A stretch of DNA of 64,000 bases from assembly GCA_017644005.1 (NCBI GenBank), contig JAEPMJ010000001.1, positions 558,001 through 622,000 of the forward strand, given 5' to 3'. Positions within the stretch are counted from its first letter, which is position 1. Each line of letters starts with the position of its first letter. The position numbers and the translations under genes are program-made. A model generated the notes under the pieces. That model saw nothing but the letters and a program-made list of their open reading frames with translations, was not told where the DNA came from and searched no databases. This DNA comes from Rhizobiaceae bacterium. Its GTDB lineage: Bacteria > Pseudomonadota > Alphaproteobacteria > Rhizobiales > Rhizobiaceae. This document shows positions 9,489 to 17,423 of the stretch, piece after piece.

Positions 9489-10787
9489 CTCGTTCTGCCG
9501 CTGCCGAAGCTCGACGAGCTTCGAAGTCGGATCGGGTTCGACATTCGCAAGCGTCAGCAGTTCGCCCTTTTTCACAGGCGCAGTCACCTTGCCGCCCTCC
9601 AGCAGCCCGCAGGGCACGGCCTTCGCCTCTCGCGCGTCGGGCGCGGTCATGATCCAGGAACGGTACATGTATTCGCCGATCGCATCGAGCGTCTCGCCGG
9701 GTTTGAGATCGCGCTTGGCCAGCGCACAGACCTCGGCCACCGGGCGGTCGAGCGGCACCATGTCGGCCTTGCCGTAGAGCACGGCGCGGGCGCAGGTCAG
9801 CGGCACTTCGAGGCTGGTGAGATGATAGGGCCGGAAGAAGGTGTAATACGGACCGGCGCCCAGCTTGAGGTCGTTCATGCGCTCGCGCAGGCGCGGATGG
9901 TCCATCTCGGCAATCACGAAGACGCCGGGCGCCACGCCCTTGCCGATGGAGAAGTCGACACAGCCTTTTTTCGACAGCACGCCGCCATCGGCGACCGGGC
10001 ACAGCACCGACGACAGCTCGTCGCGCGTGGCGGCCGGGCCGTGCATGCCGGGCTTGTCCGGCACAAGGCCGGTGGCATTGGCGATCGCCGCCATTTCGAC
10101 CATCGTTTTCGACCCGTCGACGAACTCGACCAGCATGCGCGGGTTCATGTTCCGGCGGCGGGCCTCCTCTTCGTAGTCATCGGGCGTCGCGTCATGGTTG
10201 AGCGGATTGTTCTTGCCCTTGCCGGCAGCAACGATGTCATGCCCCATCGCGGAGACAAACTCGATCAGTTCCATGCAGGACGACGGTTCGTCGCCGGCGC
10301 CAAGCGAATAGACGACATCGAGCTTGCGCGCCGCATCCTTGAGGTAAGCACCGATGGTGACGTCGGCCTCGACATTCATCATGACAAGGTGCTTGCCATG
10401 CTCCATCGCGGTAAGGCCGATCTCGGCGCCGACGGCAGGCTTGCCGGTGGCGTCGATCACCACATCGACCAGGTCGCTGGTGACGGCCAGCAGCGGGTCG
10501 CCGACAATCGCTGTCTTGCCCGCCTCGATCGCTGCCAGAACGGCACCGGCGCTTTCGGCCTCGACAGCGCTTTCAGCCGCCCTGCCGGCAATCGACACCG
10601 CCTCCATGCCGCGCCCCGGCCGGGTATCGGCAATCGCCGCCAGTTCCAGGCCACGCATGCGCGCCACCTGGGTGACGATATCGGTGCCCATTTCGCCGCA
10701 GCCGATCAAACCGATCCGGACCGGCCTTCCGGTGTCAGCCCTGATTGCCAGGTCCCGGGCGAGGCCCACGGGAGATACGTTCGTCAT
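9474..10787 (-). CDS. Homoserine-dehydrogenase-like NAD(P) oxidoreductase with SAF domain
   Basis: Predicted cytoplasmic dehydrogenase of 437 residues. The N terminus has a Rossmann motif (IGLIGCGEMGTDIV) and the central part follows the homoserine-dehydrogenase-like fold (VDVVIDATGKP, SLGAGDEPSSCMELIEF). The last 60 residues (GGKVTAPVKKGELLTLANVE) look like a SAF domain. Proteins of this layout are common in rhizobia, often beside sugar-acid pathways; the substrate is not assigned from sequence. ATG 10787 has an AGGACGAG Shine-Dalgarno. It is divergent from the polysaccharide locus and overlaps, head-on, the open frame of the 8727 gene. Confidence 0.8.
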   Translation of the reverse strand: MTNVSPVGLARDLAIRADTGRPVRIGLIGCGEMGTDIVTQVARMRGLELAAIADTRPGRGMEAVSIAGRAAESAVEAESAGAVLAAIEAGKTAIVGDPLLAVTSDLVDVVIDATGKPAVGAEIGLTAMEHGKHLVMMNVEADVTIGAYLKDAARKLDVVYSLGAGDEPSSCMELIEFVSAMGHDIVAAGKGKNNPLNHDATPDDYEEEARRRNMNPRMLVEFVDGSKTMVEMAAIANATGLVPDKPGMHGPAATRDELSSVLCPVADGGVLSKKGCVDFSIGKGVAPGVFVIAEMDHPRLRERMNDLKLGAGPYYTFFRPYHLTSLEVPLTCARAVLYGKADMVPLDRPVAEVCALAKRDLKPGETLDAIGEYMYRSWIMTAPDAREAKAVPCGLLEGGKVTAPVKKGELLTLANVEPDPTSKLVELRQRQNELVLG

Positions 10788-10939
10788 TTCTCGTCCTTTG
10801 CCTCACCCATCCAAAGACGGACGCGTTCTGCTTTGTCAATCGGTGTCCATGGCGGCACCGGTGTTAACCGGCAATTAATCATGACATTGAAGAGATTACA
10901 CATTCTGCTGGTTATGGCGGCATATGGCAGGCGCCTTGC

Positions 10940-11758
10940 ATGATCCGGTCCATGCACAATCGAATGGTTCAAAACGTGACAGCCAATATGCAGACCAGAA
11001 TGACCGAATGGCCAACCACCACGCTGGGGAGGCTTCCGATCGTGCGCGCGGATATCGCCACGACGGCAGAGGCTTTCGTTCGTGAGGCCATGGACAAGCG
11101 CGGCAAATCAGGACGGCCGTTTTATTCGACATCCGCCAACGGGCAGGTGCTGGCGATGTGCGGCAACGAGCCGGAATTCCTGGAACTGATACTCGCGGCC
11201 GACCAGATCCACGCCGACGGCATGCCGATGGTCGTCTATTCGAAGCTGTTTTCGGCCAACCCGCTGCCGGAGCGCGTCGCCACGACCGATCTCGTGCAGG
11301 CGGTCGCGCGCGAGGCCGAGGCCAAAGGCGCAAGCTTCTATCTTCTCGGCGCCGAGGAAGAGGTGAACCGAAAGGCTGTCGAGAAGCTCAAGGCCAACTA
11401 TCCCGGTCTTGTGTTCGCCGGGCGCCGCAACGGCTACTTCACGCGGGGCGAGGAAGACGATGTGGTGGATGCGATCAACAAGGCAGCACCCGACATTCTA
11501 TGGGTCGGCCTCGGCATCCCGCTGGAACAGCAATTCGTCGCACGCAATATCGACCGGCTCACCAATGTCGGCGTGATCAAGACATCCGGCGGCCTGTTCG
11601 ACTTCCTGTCCGGCAAAAACAGGCGCGCCCCGAGCTGGATGCAGGCAGCCGGGCTGGAGTGGGTGTATCGCGCATGGCTGGAACCGCGGCGGCTGGCGAT
11701 GCGTTACATCACCACCAATCCGCAGGCCATTTCCGCGCTGTTCCGCCACTCGGCCTGA
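10940..11758 (+). CDS. WecG/TagA/CpsF-family glycosyltransferase
   Basis: Probable membrane-associated glycosyltransferase (GT26) that adds a sugar, in known members ManNAc or a relative, to a lipid-linked acceptor in polysaccharide assembly. Family motifs are STSANGQVLAMC, ADGMPMVV, FYLLGAEEEV, DILWVGLGIPLEQQF and the C-terminal KTSGGLFDFLSGKNRRAPSW, then GLEWVYRAWLEPRRL. As listed it has 272 residues from ATG 10940; in-frame ATGs at 10988 and 11000 are alternatives, since the N-terminal 20 residues are not conserved-looking. It opens a same-strand pair with the GH5 gene, three bases downstream. No initiating sugar-phosphate transferase is seen in the window, so the lipid primer must come from elsewhere. 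Confidence 0.9.
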   Translation: MIRSMHNRMVQNVTANMQTRMTEWPTTTLGRLPIVRADIATTAEAFVREAMDKRGKSGRPFYSTSANGQVLAMCGNEPEFLELILAADQIHADGMPMVVYSKLFSANPLPERVATTDLVQAVAREAEAKGASFYLLGAEEEVNRKAVEKLKANYPGLVFAGRRNGYFTRGEEDDVVDAINKAAPDILWVGLGIPLEQQFVARNIDRLTNVGVIKTSGGLFDFLSGKNRRAPSWMQAAGLEWVYRAWLEPRRLAMRYITTNPQAISALFRHSA

Positions 11759-11761
11759 ACG

Positions 11762-12907
11762 ATGCGACGAGGTGCAAAGGCAAGGGCGGCACTCTGCGGT
11801 GCAATCGCGGCCATCGTGCTGATGGTGAAGCCGGCGGCCGCCGGAACATGCAAGCCGCCGGAGGGCTTCCCCAACCCTGCGCTCGTCTCCACCATGCAGC
11901 GCGGCGTCAACCTGCCGAACTGGGACCATCCGGACCCCGCGGCGCGTCCCACAACGGAACAGCTGCGCGCGGTACGTGGCCACGGCTTCACGCACATCCG
12001 CCTGCTTGTCGAGCGGCCGCCGCTCGCCGACGGCGAGGCTCAACAGGAATTCGCGCAAGCGCTTTTCGAGCAGATCGTCCTGCTGCTGAGCATGGATTAC
12101 ACCGTCAGCGTCGATCTGCATGCCGGCCATCTGGCCGAACGTTATCTGGATGAAGGCCCGGACGCAGCGCGTACCTTCCTCTCCGGTATCTGGCGGCGGC
12201 TCGCACCGGTGATACGGGTCTTCGACCGCGAGCTTGTTGCGGTCGAATTGCTCAACGAGCCGCCAGCGAATGCGGATGTCTGGGAGGAGACGGCTCGGGG
12301 CCTGGTTGCCGACATCAGGCAGTGGCTGCCGGATCACACGATCATTGTTGGCCCGGCCGGGCCGCAGCGCTTCGACGCGCTGGCCCATATGGAGCCGCTC
12401 GCCGATAGCAACATCATCTACGCAGTGCACTATTACGACCCGTTTCTGTTCACACATCAGGGTGCAACGTGGGGCGGGCCGGACGACCCGCTGCAATACA
12501 TTGCCGGACTGCCCTTTCCGGCGCATCTCGACGACGATGCCGTACAAGCCAGCATTTCGGCGCTTGAGAACAGCGGACGGTCGGACCTGGCGTATGAACT
12601 TGCAGACCAACTCGTCCAGCCATGGACGGAAGCAGGTATTGCCGATGCATTTTCAGTCATGGCGGACTGGAGGCAGCGGACGGGACAGCCGGTGGTCGTG
12701 AACGAGTTCGGAACGCTCAGCTTCGTTGCGCCGCGACACTCCCGGCTTGCCTGGCTCGCCGCCGTCAGCCGCCAGGCCGCTGCGGCGTGCATTGGCTGGA
12801 CGCATTGGGATTTTCAGGATGGTTTCGGTCTTATGGATCCGGAGACCGGGCTGCCCGACCCCGGCGTGGTCGAAGCGCTGGTCCCGTCCATGCAGCAGGA
12901 TTACTAA
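11762..12907 (+). CDS. Secreted glycoside hydrolase family 5 glycanase
   Basis: Exported GH5 (cellulase-type) TIM-barrel hydrolase of 381 residues. A signal peptide (MRRGAKARAALCGAIAAIVL... ending PAAA near residue 27) precedes the catalytic domain. Visible landmarks are RGVNLPNWDHP, GFTHIRLLVE, the acid/base VELLNEP (E166), YAVHYYDPF, the nucleophile VVNEFG (E315) and the C-terminal WTHWDFQDGFG. The gene is three bases after the WecG-type glycosyltransferase, so it probably trims or releases the polysaccharide made by this locus rather than digesting external cellulose. This is an inference from context. It converges with the 12904 gene, their stop codons overlapping. Confidence 0.9.
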   Translation: MRRGAKARAALCGAIAAIVLMVKPAAAGTCKPPEGFPNPALVSTMQRGVNLPNWDHPDPAARPTTEQLRAVRGHGFTHIRLLVERPPLADGEAQQEFAQALFEQIVLLLSMDYTVSVDLHAGHLAERYLDEGPDAARTFLSGIWRRLAPVIRVFDRELVAVELLNEPPANADVWEETARGLVADIRQWLPDHTIIVGPAGPQRFDALAHMEPLADSNIIYAVHYYDPFLFTHQGATWGGPDDPLQYIAGLPFPAHLDDDAVQASISALENSGRSDLAYELADQLVQPWTEAGIADAFSVMADWRQRTGQPVVVNEFGTLSFVAPRHSRLAWLAAVSRQAAAACIGWTHWDFQDGFGLMDPETGLPDPGVVEALVPSMQQDY

Positions 12908-14469
12908 GCGCCGGGCTCGAAACGCCTCTCGACCATATCTGCCAGAAATTTCATTTTCGGGCGAATGACACTACCGTCGATGGTTTCTATGCGGCCGTTG
13001 CTGTTCAGCGTGTGCAGCTTGCGGCCAGGCCATTCCGCGCAGGGGCGCAGAACCGTTTCGACCGTCTGCCCGAAGCTGCGTGTCGTCAGCTTGTCGACTC
13101 GCGCCAGGCCAAGTGCCGCGCCATAACCGTTGCGGCAATCCTGGACCGGACGCCATAACTCTCCTTCATGCACGATCATGTTGCCCGCAGGTCGTGCGCA
13201 TCGGTCATCGATAAGCAGCGGGTTGCCGGTATGCGGCTTCCACGGGCCGAGGAGTGCCGGAGCGTACCAGATTGCCAACGTGTCGGAATATCCGCCAATG
13301 CCATTGCGGACAACGGCGAACATCCAGAAGCGCCCGCCATGGCGGATGATCGTGGCGTCGGCAGCTTCAACGCCCGAAACCAGCACAGCCTCCTTCTGCC
13401 AGCCGGATGGAAACTCGGTCGCGCGATAGATAGAAATTTCGCCGGACAGCGAGGCCTCGGGGACCATGTAGATTTCACCCTCCTCCTCGATGAGGAAGGG
13501 ATAGGAAAGATGCCACGGCTCTTCCAGAACCACGCGGGCTTCGCCGGGTTCGCCATCGTCGCCAAAGCCGACTACCGCGATAACGCCCTTGCCGGTCTTG
13601 TGATCGAGGTCTTCGAAGAAGAGGTGGTCTCGTCCATTGCGAAAGCAGGGAAACGGGTCGGCGTAAAAATGACCGCCGGGGTCATTAAGCACCCGCCACT
13701 TCTCACCGCCGAGGTCATGGCGTGACCAGACATCGCTGCCCTCCACCGCCCGGCGCCAGCCGACACGCCAGTGCGGCGCATGGCAGCACAGGCGATAGGC
13801 GGCACGCGCGGCTGCCTGGGCAACAGCGTTGGCACCATAACGTGCGATGTCTGTACGTGAGATACGCCTGGCTTCACGCGATGCCGGCTCGGCCAGTGCC
13901 CGACTGGTATTGAAACCGGCGCGCGCCTTCAGCAAAAGCGGGATGACACGCGACCACACCGCTTCCATGGCCCCGCCAACGCCTTCCGCAGCTTCGAGCG
14001 AGGCCATGCCGGACGCGGCTATACGCGGGTCGTCGTCGCCGCAGGCGGCCAGTATCTCCACATACGGCGTACCGCCGAAAAACAGCGCGGCGGCGAGTGC
14101 GCTTTCGCCCGTTGCGCCATTGAAACGCGGCTGGAGCACCAGTGTATCCGCAGACCATTTGTCTCCAGGGTCGTGGCGCAGGTCGACAACCACGTCATAA
14201 GCCGCATCGGCAGTTGCTTCGATCAGATCTGCAATTTCGGCGCGGTCGATTCGGTCGCTCCAGCGCTGGCGGCTGCGGTGAAGCACCACGCGCTCGAGCG
14301 CCAGAAGTGTCAGCAACGCTGAATTGTCGGCCGGCCCGCCAACCACGCGGATGCTGACATCCGCCCGCCAACTCTCGGCCAGCCTGCGGGCCAGAGCAGG
14401 CACCCAGCGCGCCAGCGCGGCAGCTTCGATGATAATCAGCGCCGTCACGGTCATTCCGTCGGGTTTCAT
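12904..14469 (-). CDS. GINT1 N-terminal-like protein of polysaccharide locus
   Basis: Predicted protein of 521 residues with two parts. The N-terminal 200 residues (TALIIIEAAALARWVP..., YDVVVDLRHD) resemble the formyltransferase-like front half of such proteins. The C-terminal 300 residues are beta-rich with repeated GH43-like propeller blades (HFYADPFPCFRNGRDHLFFE, SYPFLIEEEGEIYMVPEAS, ADATIIRHGGRFWMFAVV). This matches, from memory, the bacterial relatives of the N-terminal domain of plant glucosamine inositolphosphorylceramide transferase. Its activity is not established; a sugar-transfer or glycan-modifying role is inferred from the cluster. The frame is open to 14625, but ATG 14469 is chosen because it overlaps the TGA of the upstream glycosyltransferase (ATGA), so the two are translationally coupled. 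Confidence 0.75.
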   Translation of the reverse strand: MKPDGMTVTALIIIEAAALARWVPALARRLAESWRADVSIRVVGGPADNSALLTLLALERVVLHRSRQRWSDRIDRAEIADLIEATADAAYDVVVDLRHDPGDKWSADTLVLQPRFNGATGESALAAALFFGGTPYVEILAACGDDDPRIAASGMASLEAAEGVGGAMEAVWSRVIPLLLKARAGFNTSRALAEPASREARRISRTDIARYGANAVAQAAARAAYRLCCHAPHWRVGWRRAVEGSDVWSRHDLGGEKWRVLNDPGGHFYADPFPCFRNGRDHLFFEDLDHKTGKGVIAVVGFGDDGEPGEARVVLEEPWHLSYPFLIEEEGEIYMVPEASLSGEISIYRATEFPSGWQKEAVLVSGVEAADATIIRHGGRFWMFAVVRNGIGGYSDTLAIWYAPALLGPWKPHTGNPLLIDDRCARPAGNMIVHEGELWRPVQDCRNGYGAALGLARVDKLTTRSFGQTVETVLRPCAEWPGRKLHTLNSNGRIETIDGSVIRPKMKFLADMVERRFEPGA

Positions 14470-15665
14470 ACGCCGCTGCTCGTCGAAGCCGCACCCGCGA
14501 TAGCGGCCGTCTTTGATCTCGCCGGCGTGAGGCTGTTCTCGATCAGATCGCGATAAGCTTCGACCATCGCCTCCAGCGAGTGCCGTCCGGACAACTGCCG
14601 ACCACGTGCAGACAGCGCCGCGCATCGGTCACGGTCCGAAAGCAGCGCCTTGACTGTATCAGCAAATGCCGTTTTGTCTGCCGTGTTGACAAGAGCGGCG
14701 CACGCTACGCCATCGACCTCCAGAACTTCACGCAAAACCGGAATGTCGTTGGCGACCACGGGCACACCCGACTGCGCCGCTTCGACCGCCGCAAGGCCAA
14801 ATGTCTCAGCGCTTGAGGGGAAAACGAACAGGTCGAGAGCGGCCAGGAAATCGCCGACGCGCTCCGGCTCCATTTCGCCAGCGAAATGGACGCGGTCCGT
14901 GATGCCGAGTTCGGCCGCGATGCGTCCAAGGCGCTCGGCGTCAGGCCCCTGCCCGGCAAGGGCGAGATGACATTTCGGCAGCGCGGGCATGATCCGCAGC
15001 GCATGGTCGAGACATTTCAGAGGGTGGAGCCGTGCAACCGAGCCGATCACCTTTGCCCTCGGTGGCAGTCCGAAAGAGACACGCGCGGCGGCCTTGCCGA
15101 GCTTCGAGCTTCGTCCGGCAAATCCGTGCGGCACCAGCACCATGCGGCGGGCGTACGACGCCGGGTGATCCTGGTAGTCCTGCCACGTCTGCAGTGAATT
15201 CGCGGTGATGACATCGTAGATGCCGATGCGACCGATCCAGCGATCGACCTTGCGCACGGCAGGACTGATCGTCGCCGGTGCGGAGACGTGATTTGCAATG
15301 ACGCGGGGAACGCCGGCCAGCCGGGCCGCGGGTGCGGCAACGATATTGCCGAAATGCTGGAACGTCAGAACAACGTCTGGCCTGAGCCGGCGGATCGTCT
15401 TGAAAAGGCGCCAGAGGAAGCCGGCGAGTGCGAGCGGGCCCGACGGTCGTTCGCGACTGACGAAATGCACGCCGGGCATATCATCGAACGCGGCGGTCTT
15501 TCGGTAGAGAAACAGGTGCTCGATCTCATAGGCAGGTTCACCGCCGCGCCTCGCCTGCGAAAGTCCTTCGCCCAGCAGGCGCGATATCTCCTGTGCGCCG
15601 GCCATCTCCGCTTGCGTCTGAACGAAAAGTAGCTTGAGTGGCCGGTTGCGCGTGCCGCTGGTCAT
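14466..15665 (-). CDS. GT4-family glycosyltransferase
   Basis: Retaining GT-B glycosyltransferase of 399 residues using a nucleotide-sugar donor. The N-terminal acceptor domain begins KLLFVQTQAEMAGAQEIS; the C-terminal donor domain has VIGSVARLHPLKCLDHALR, LALAGQGPDAERL, and the E-x7-E motif in SSAETFGLAAVEAAQSGVPV. The open frame extends to a TTG at 15710, but ATG 15665 gives the normal family start and is preferred. It is the first gene of a coupled pair with the GINT1-like gene and lies 63 bases after the polymerase gene on the same strand, so all three probably form one transcript. The sugar and linkage cannot be read from the sequence. Confidence 0.9.
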   Translation of the reverse strand: MTSGTRNRPLKLLFVQTQAEMAGAQEISRLLGEGLSQARRGGEPAYEIEHLFLYRKTAAFDDMPGVHFVSRERPSGPLALAGFLWRLFKTIRRLRPDVVLTFQHFGNIVAAPAARLAGVPRVIANHVSAPATISPAVRKVDRWIGRIGIYDVITANSLQTWQDYQDHPASYARRMVLVPHGFAGRSSKLGKAAARVSFGLPPRAKVIGSVARLHPLKCLDHALRIMPALPKCHLALAGQGPDAERLGRIAAELGITDRVHFAGEMEPERVGDFLAALDLFVFPSSAETFGLAAVEAAQSGVPVVANDIPVLREVLEVDGVACAALVNTADKTAFADTVKALLSDRDRCAALSARGRQLSGRHSLEAMVEAYRDLIENSLTPARSKTAAIAGAASTSSGV

Positions 15666-15728
15666 AGCCGTCCGCCGATAGAGTTCGAGGCCGCACAGTG
15701 TTCCAGCCAATGGTCAAGAAATGATTGC

Positions 15729-17252
15729 CTACGGGGACAGGCGGTTTCTCGCAGCAGCGCCGAGGATCATGCCGACAAGCCCGAGAAACAGTGCAAGCGC
15801 CAGCGGCGCGAAATAGGCTTCTTCCTGGAAGAGGCCGTTGACGACCATGGACATCAGGCCGAGTGCGGCAGCGGCATGAAGGTTGTTGTCGGTGATGCGT
15901 GCAAGTTCCATCCCCCGCCAGGCCACCCAGACGTAGAAAGCGACAACTGCAAGGGCGAATACGCCCATCTGGTGCAGGAGCACGGCGACCGAACTTTCAA
16001 CGGCGAAGGGCGTGCGGCCGTTGCCCTGTGCCGCCGACCAGTCGATTGTGCGGAAGTCAGGCGACAGGTTGCCGCCCGAGCCAATACCCCAGCCGACAGG
16101 GTTAAGCGGAAAGTCTGAAAGTCCGGCCATGAGCCCCAGCACGTGATAGTCCTCGATGTCGAGGCCTATCAGAACACCAAGCACTGCGTAGGCGCTCAGG
16201 GCGATACATGTGGCAACAAAGCCAAGACGCGCTCCGAACAAACGGAACACGATCCAGCCCCCACCAACCAGAAGAAAGACGATCAGCGGCCCCTTGGCGT
16301 TACAGAGCACCATTAGCACGAACAGCAGCGCGGCAAGGCCGAAGCGCGCGCGGTAGAGGCAGAAAATGCTGAAGAACACCAGCGCGTAGGCAAAACTGAT
16401 CGCATGCATATTGGGGCCGAAGAGCCGCAGCACTTCGATCTCGAAATCCGCAAGAAGCGGCGAGTTGAATGCGGCTATTCGAAATGTGTCGACGAGCCCG
16501 GTCGCAACCAGACCGCTCTCGCGTGCTGCCCTGTCATACGCCAGTGTGATCCAGTTGGCGTCGCCGGCGAGCTCCCAATAGGCGCGCCCGTTGGTGACCG
16601 ACAGCCAGAAGTCGCGCCCCAGAAACTCGGTAAATCCCGCAATGATTGCCAGCACAGCCAAGCCAGACAATGCGGCGCCAATATTGATGTGGCGCTGCGA
16701 AAAGAGAACCAGGCATATCTGGAACAGAAGCAACGGCGTCACGATGTTGCGCAGATAGATGACTGCCGTCATTCCGGTCCGGGTATAGCCGTAGATGAAA
16801 TAGAACCCGATGATGAAAAGCAGCGAGATGGAGAATTTCAAATACGGGTCGAGCAGCCGGTTGCGCTCGTCCCAGCGGACAAGAAACCGAACCGCGGTCA
16901 CCAGCCACACCGAAGCGAGCGTCAGGAAGTTGTAACCCCTGATGATGTCGAAGTCTGCGGTCGAAATCTGGCTCGCGAGTAACGACACGATCAGGTTTTG
17001 AAACAGGAACGCGAAGGGGATCGCGACAAGTGCCGCTTGCGGCATCCGCATGGCACATGAACCGGCAATTATCAGGGCCGAAACGATCCCAACCGCGGGG
17101 TGAAGCAGGTGCAATATCAGAGGTATCGCAACTACAGCGAGCGCAACGACCAGCAGCGCTATCGCCTCCAGTGCCGCAGCGAGGGCGGTGCCAGCGCGCA
17201 GCGCACGGCCGTTTCCGGCAGGTTGCGAGACTGAGGTGTCGGCGATCGTCAT
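15729..17252 (-). CDS. O-antigen ligase/polymerase-like membrane protein
   Basis: Integral membrane protein of 507 residues with at least ten hydrophobic segments and a long extracytoplasmic loop in the C-terminal third (SDFPLNPVGWGIGSGGNLSPD region). The layout and the PxxxG-type loop match O-antigen ligase/Wzy polymerases, which join repeat units in the periplasm. Sequence identity in this family is low, so the call rests on topology and context: it sits with a flippase, a chain-length protein and glycosyltransferases. It starts at ATG 17252, divergent from the chain-length gene with 171 bases between starts, which is the probable promoter region of both. Confidence 0.75.
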   Translation of the reverse strand: MTIADTSVSQPAGNGRALRAGTALAAALEAIALLVVALAVVAIPLILHLLHPAVGIVSALIIAGSCAMRMPQAALVAIPFAFLFQNLIVSLLASQISTADFDIIRGYNFLTLASVWLVTAVRFLVRWDERNRLLDPYLKFSISLLFIIGFYFIYGYTRTGMTAVIYLRNIVTPLLLFQICLVLFSQRHINIGAALSGLAVLAIIAGFTEFLGRDFWLSVTNGRAYWELAGDANWITLAYDRAARESGLVATGLVDTFRIAAFNSPLLADFEIEVLRLFGPNMHAISFAYALVFFSIFCLYRARFGLAALLFVLMVLCNAKGPLIVFLLVGGGWIVFRLFGARLGFVATCIALSAYAVLGVLIGLDIEDYHVLGLMAGLSDFPLNPVGWGIGSGGNLSPDFRTIDWSAAQGNGRTPFAVESSVAVLLHQMGVFALAVVAFYVWVAWRGMELARITDNNLHAAAALGLMSMVVNGLFQEEAYFAPLALALFLGLVGMILGAAARNRLSP

Positions 17253-17423
17253 GTCAAACCCGGCGGCTCCGAGCTGTTTCCTGGCTGAACCGGGGGCATT
17301 CTAGAACCAATCGTCTCACCGCGAGGTTAACCGAGCATTCAACATTTCTGTTTACCCATTGGTCATAGTTGGAACTTTGCGGGTTGCTTGCAGGCGGCGA
17401 CGGCGATCGAGCAGGAGTGCAGA

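Noticed and set aside
9490-10943. Continuation of the plus-strand frame of the 8727 gene for another 480 codons
   Set aside because: It lies antisense to the well-supported oxidoreductase gene, has no recognisable protein features and no start of its own; GC-rich DNA keeps antisense frames open.
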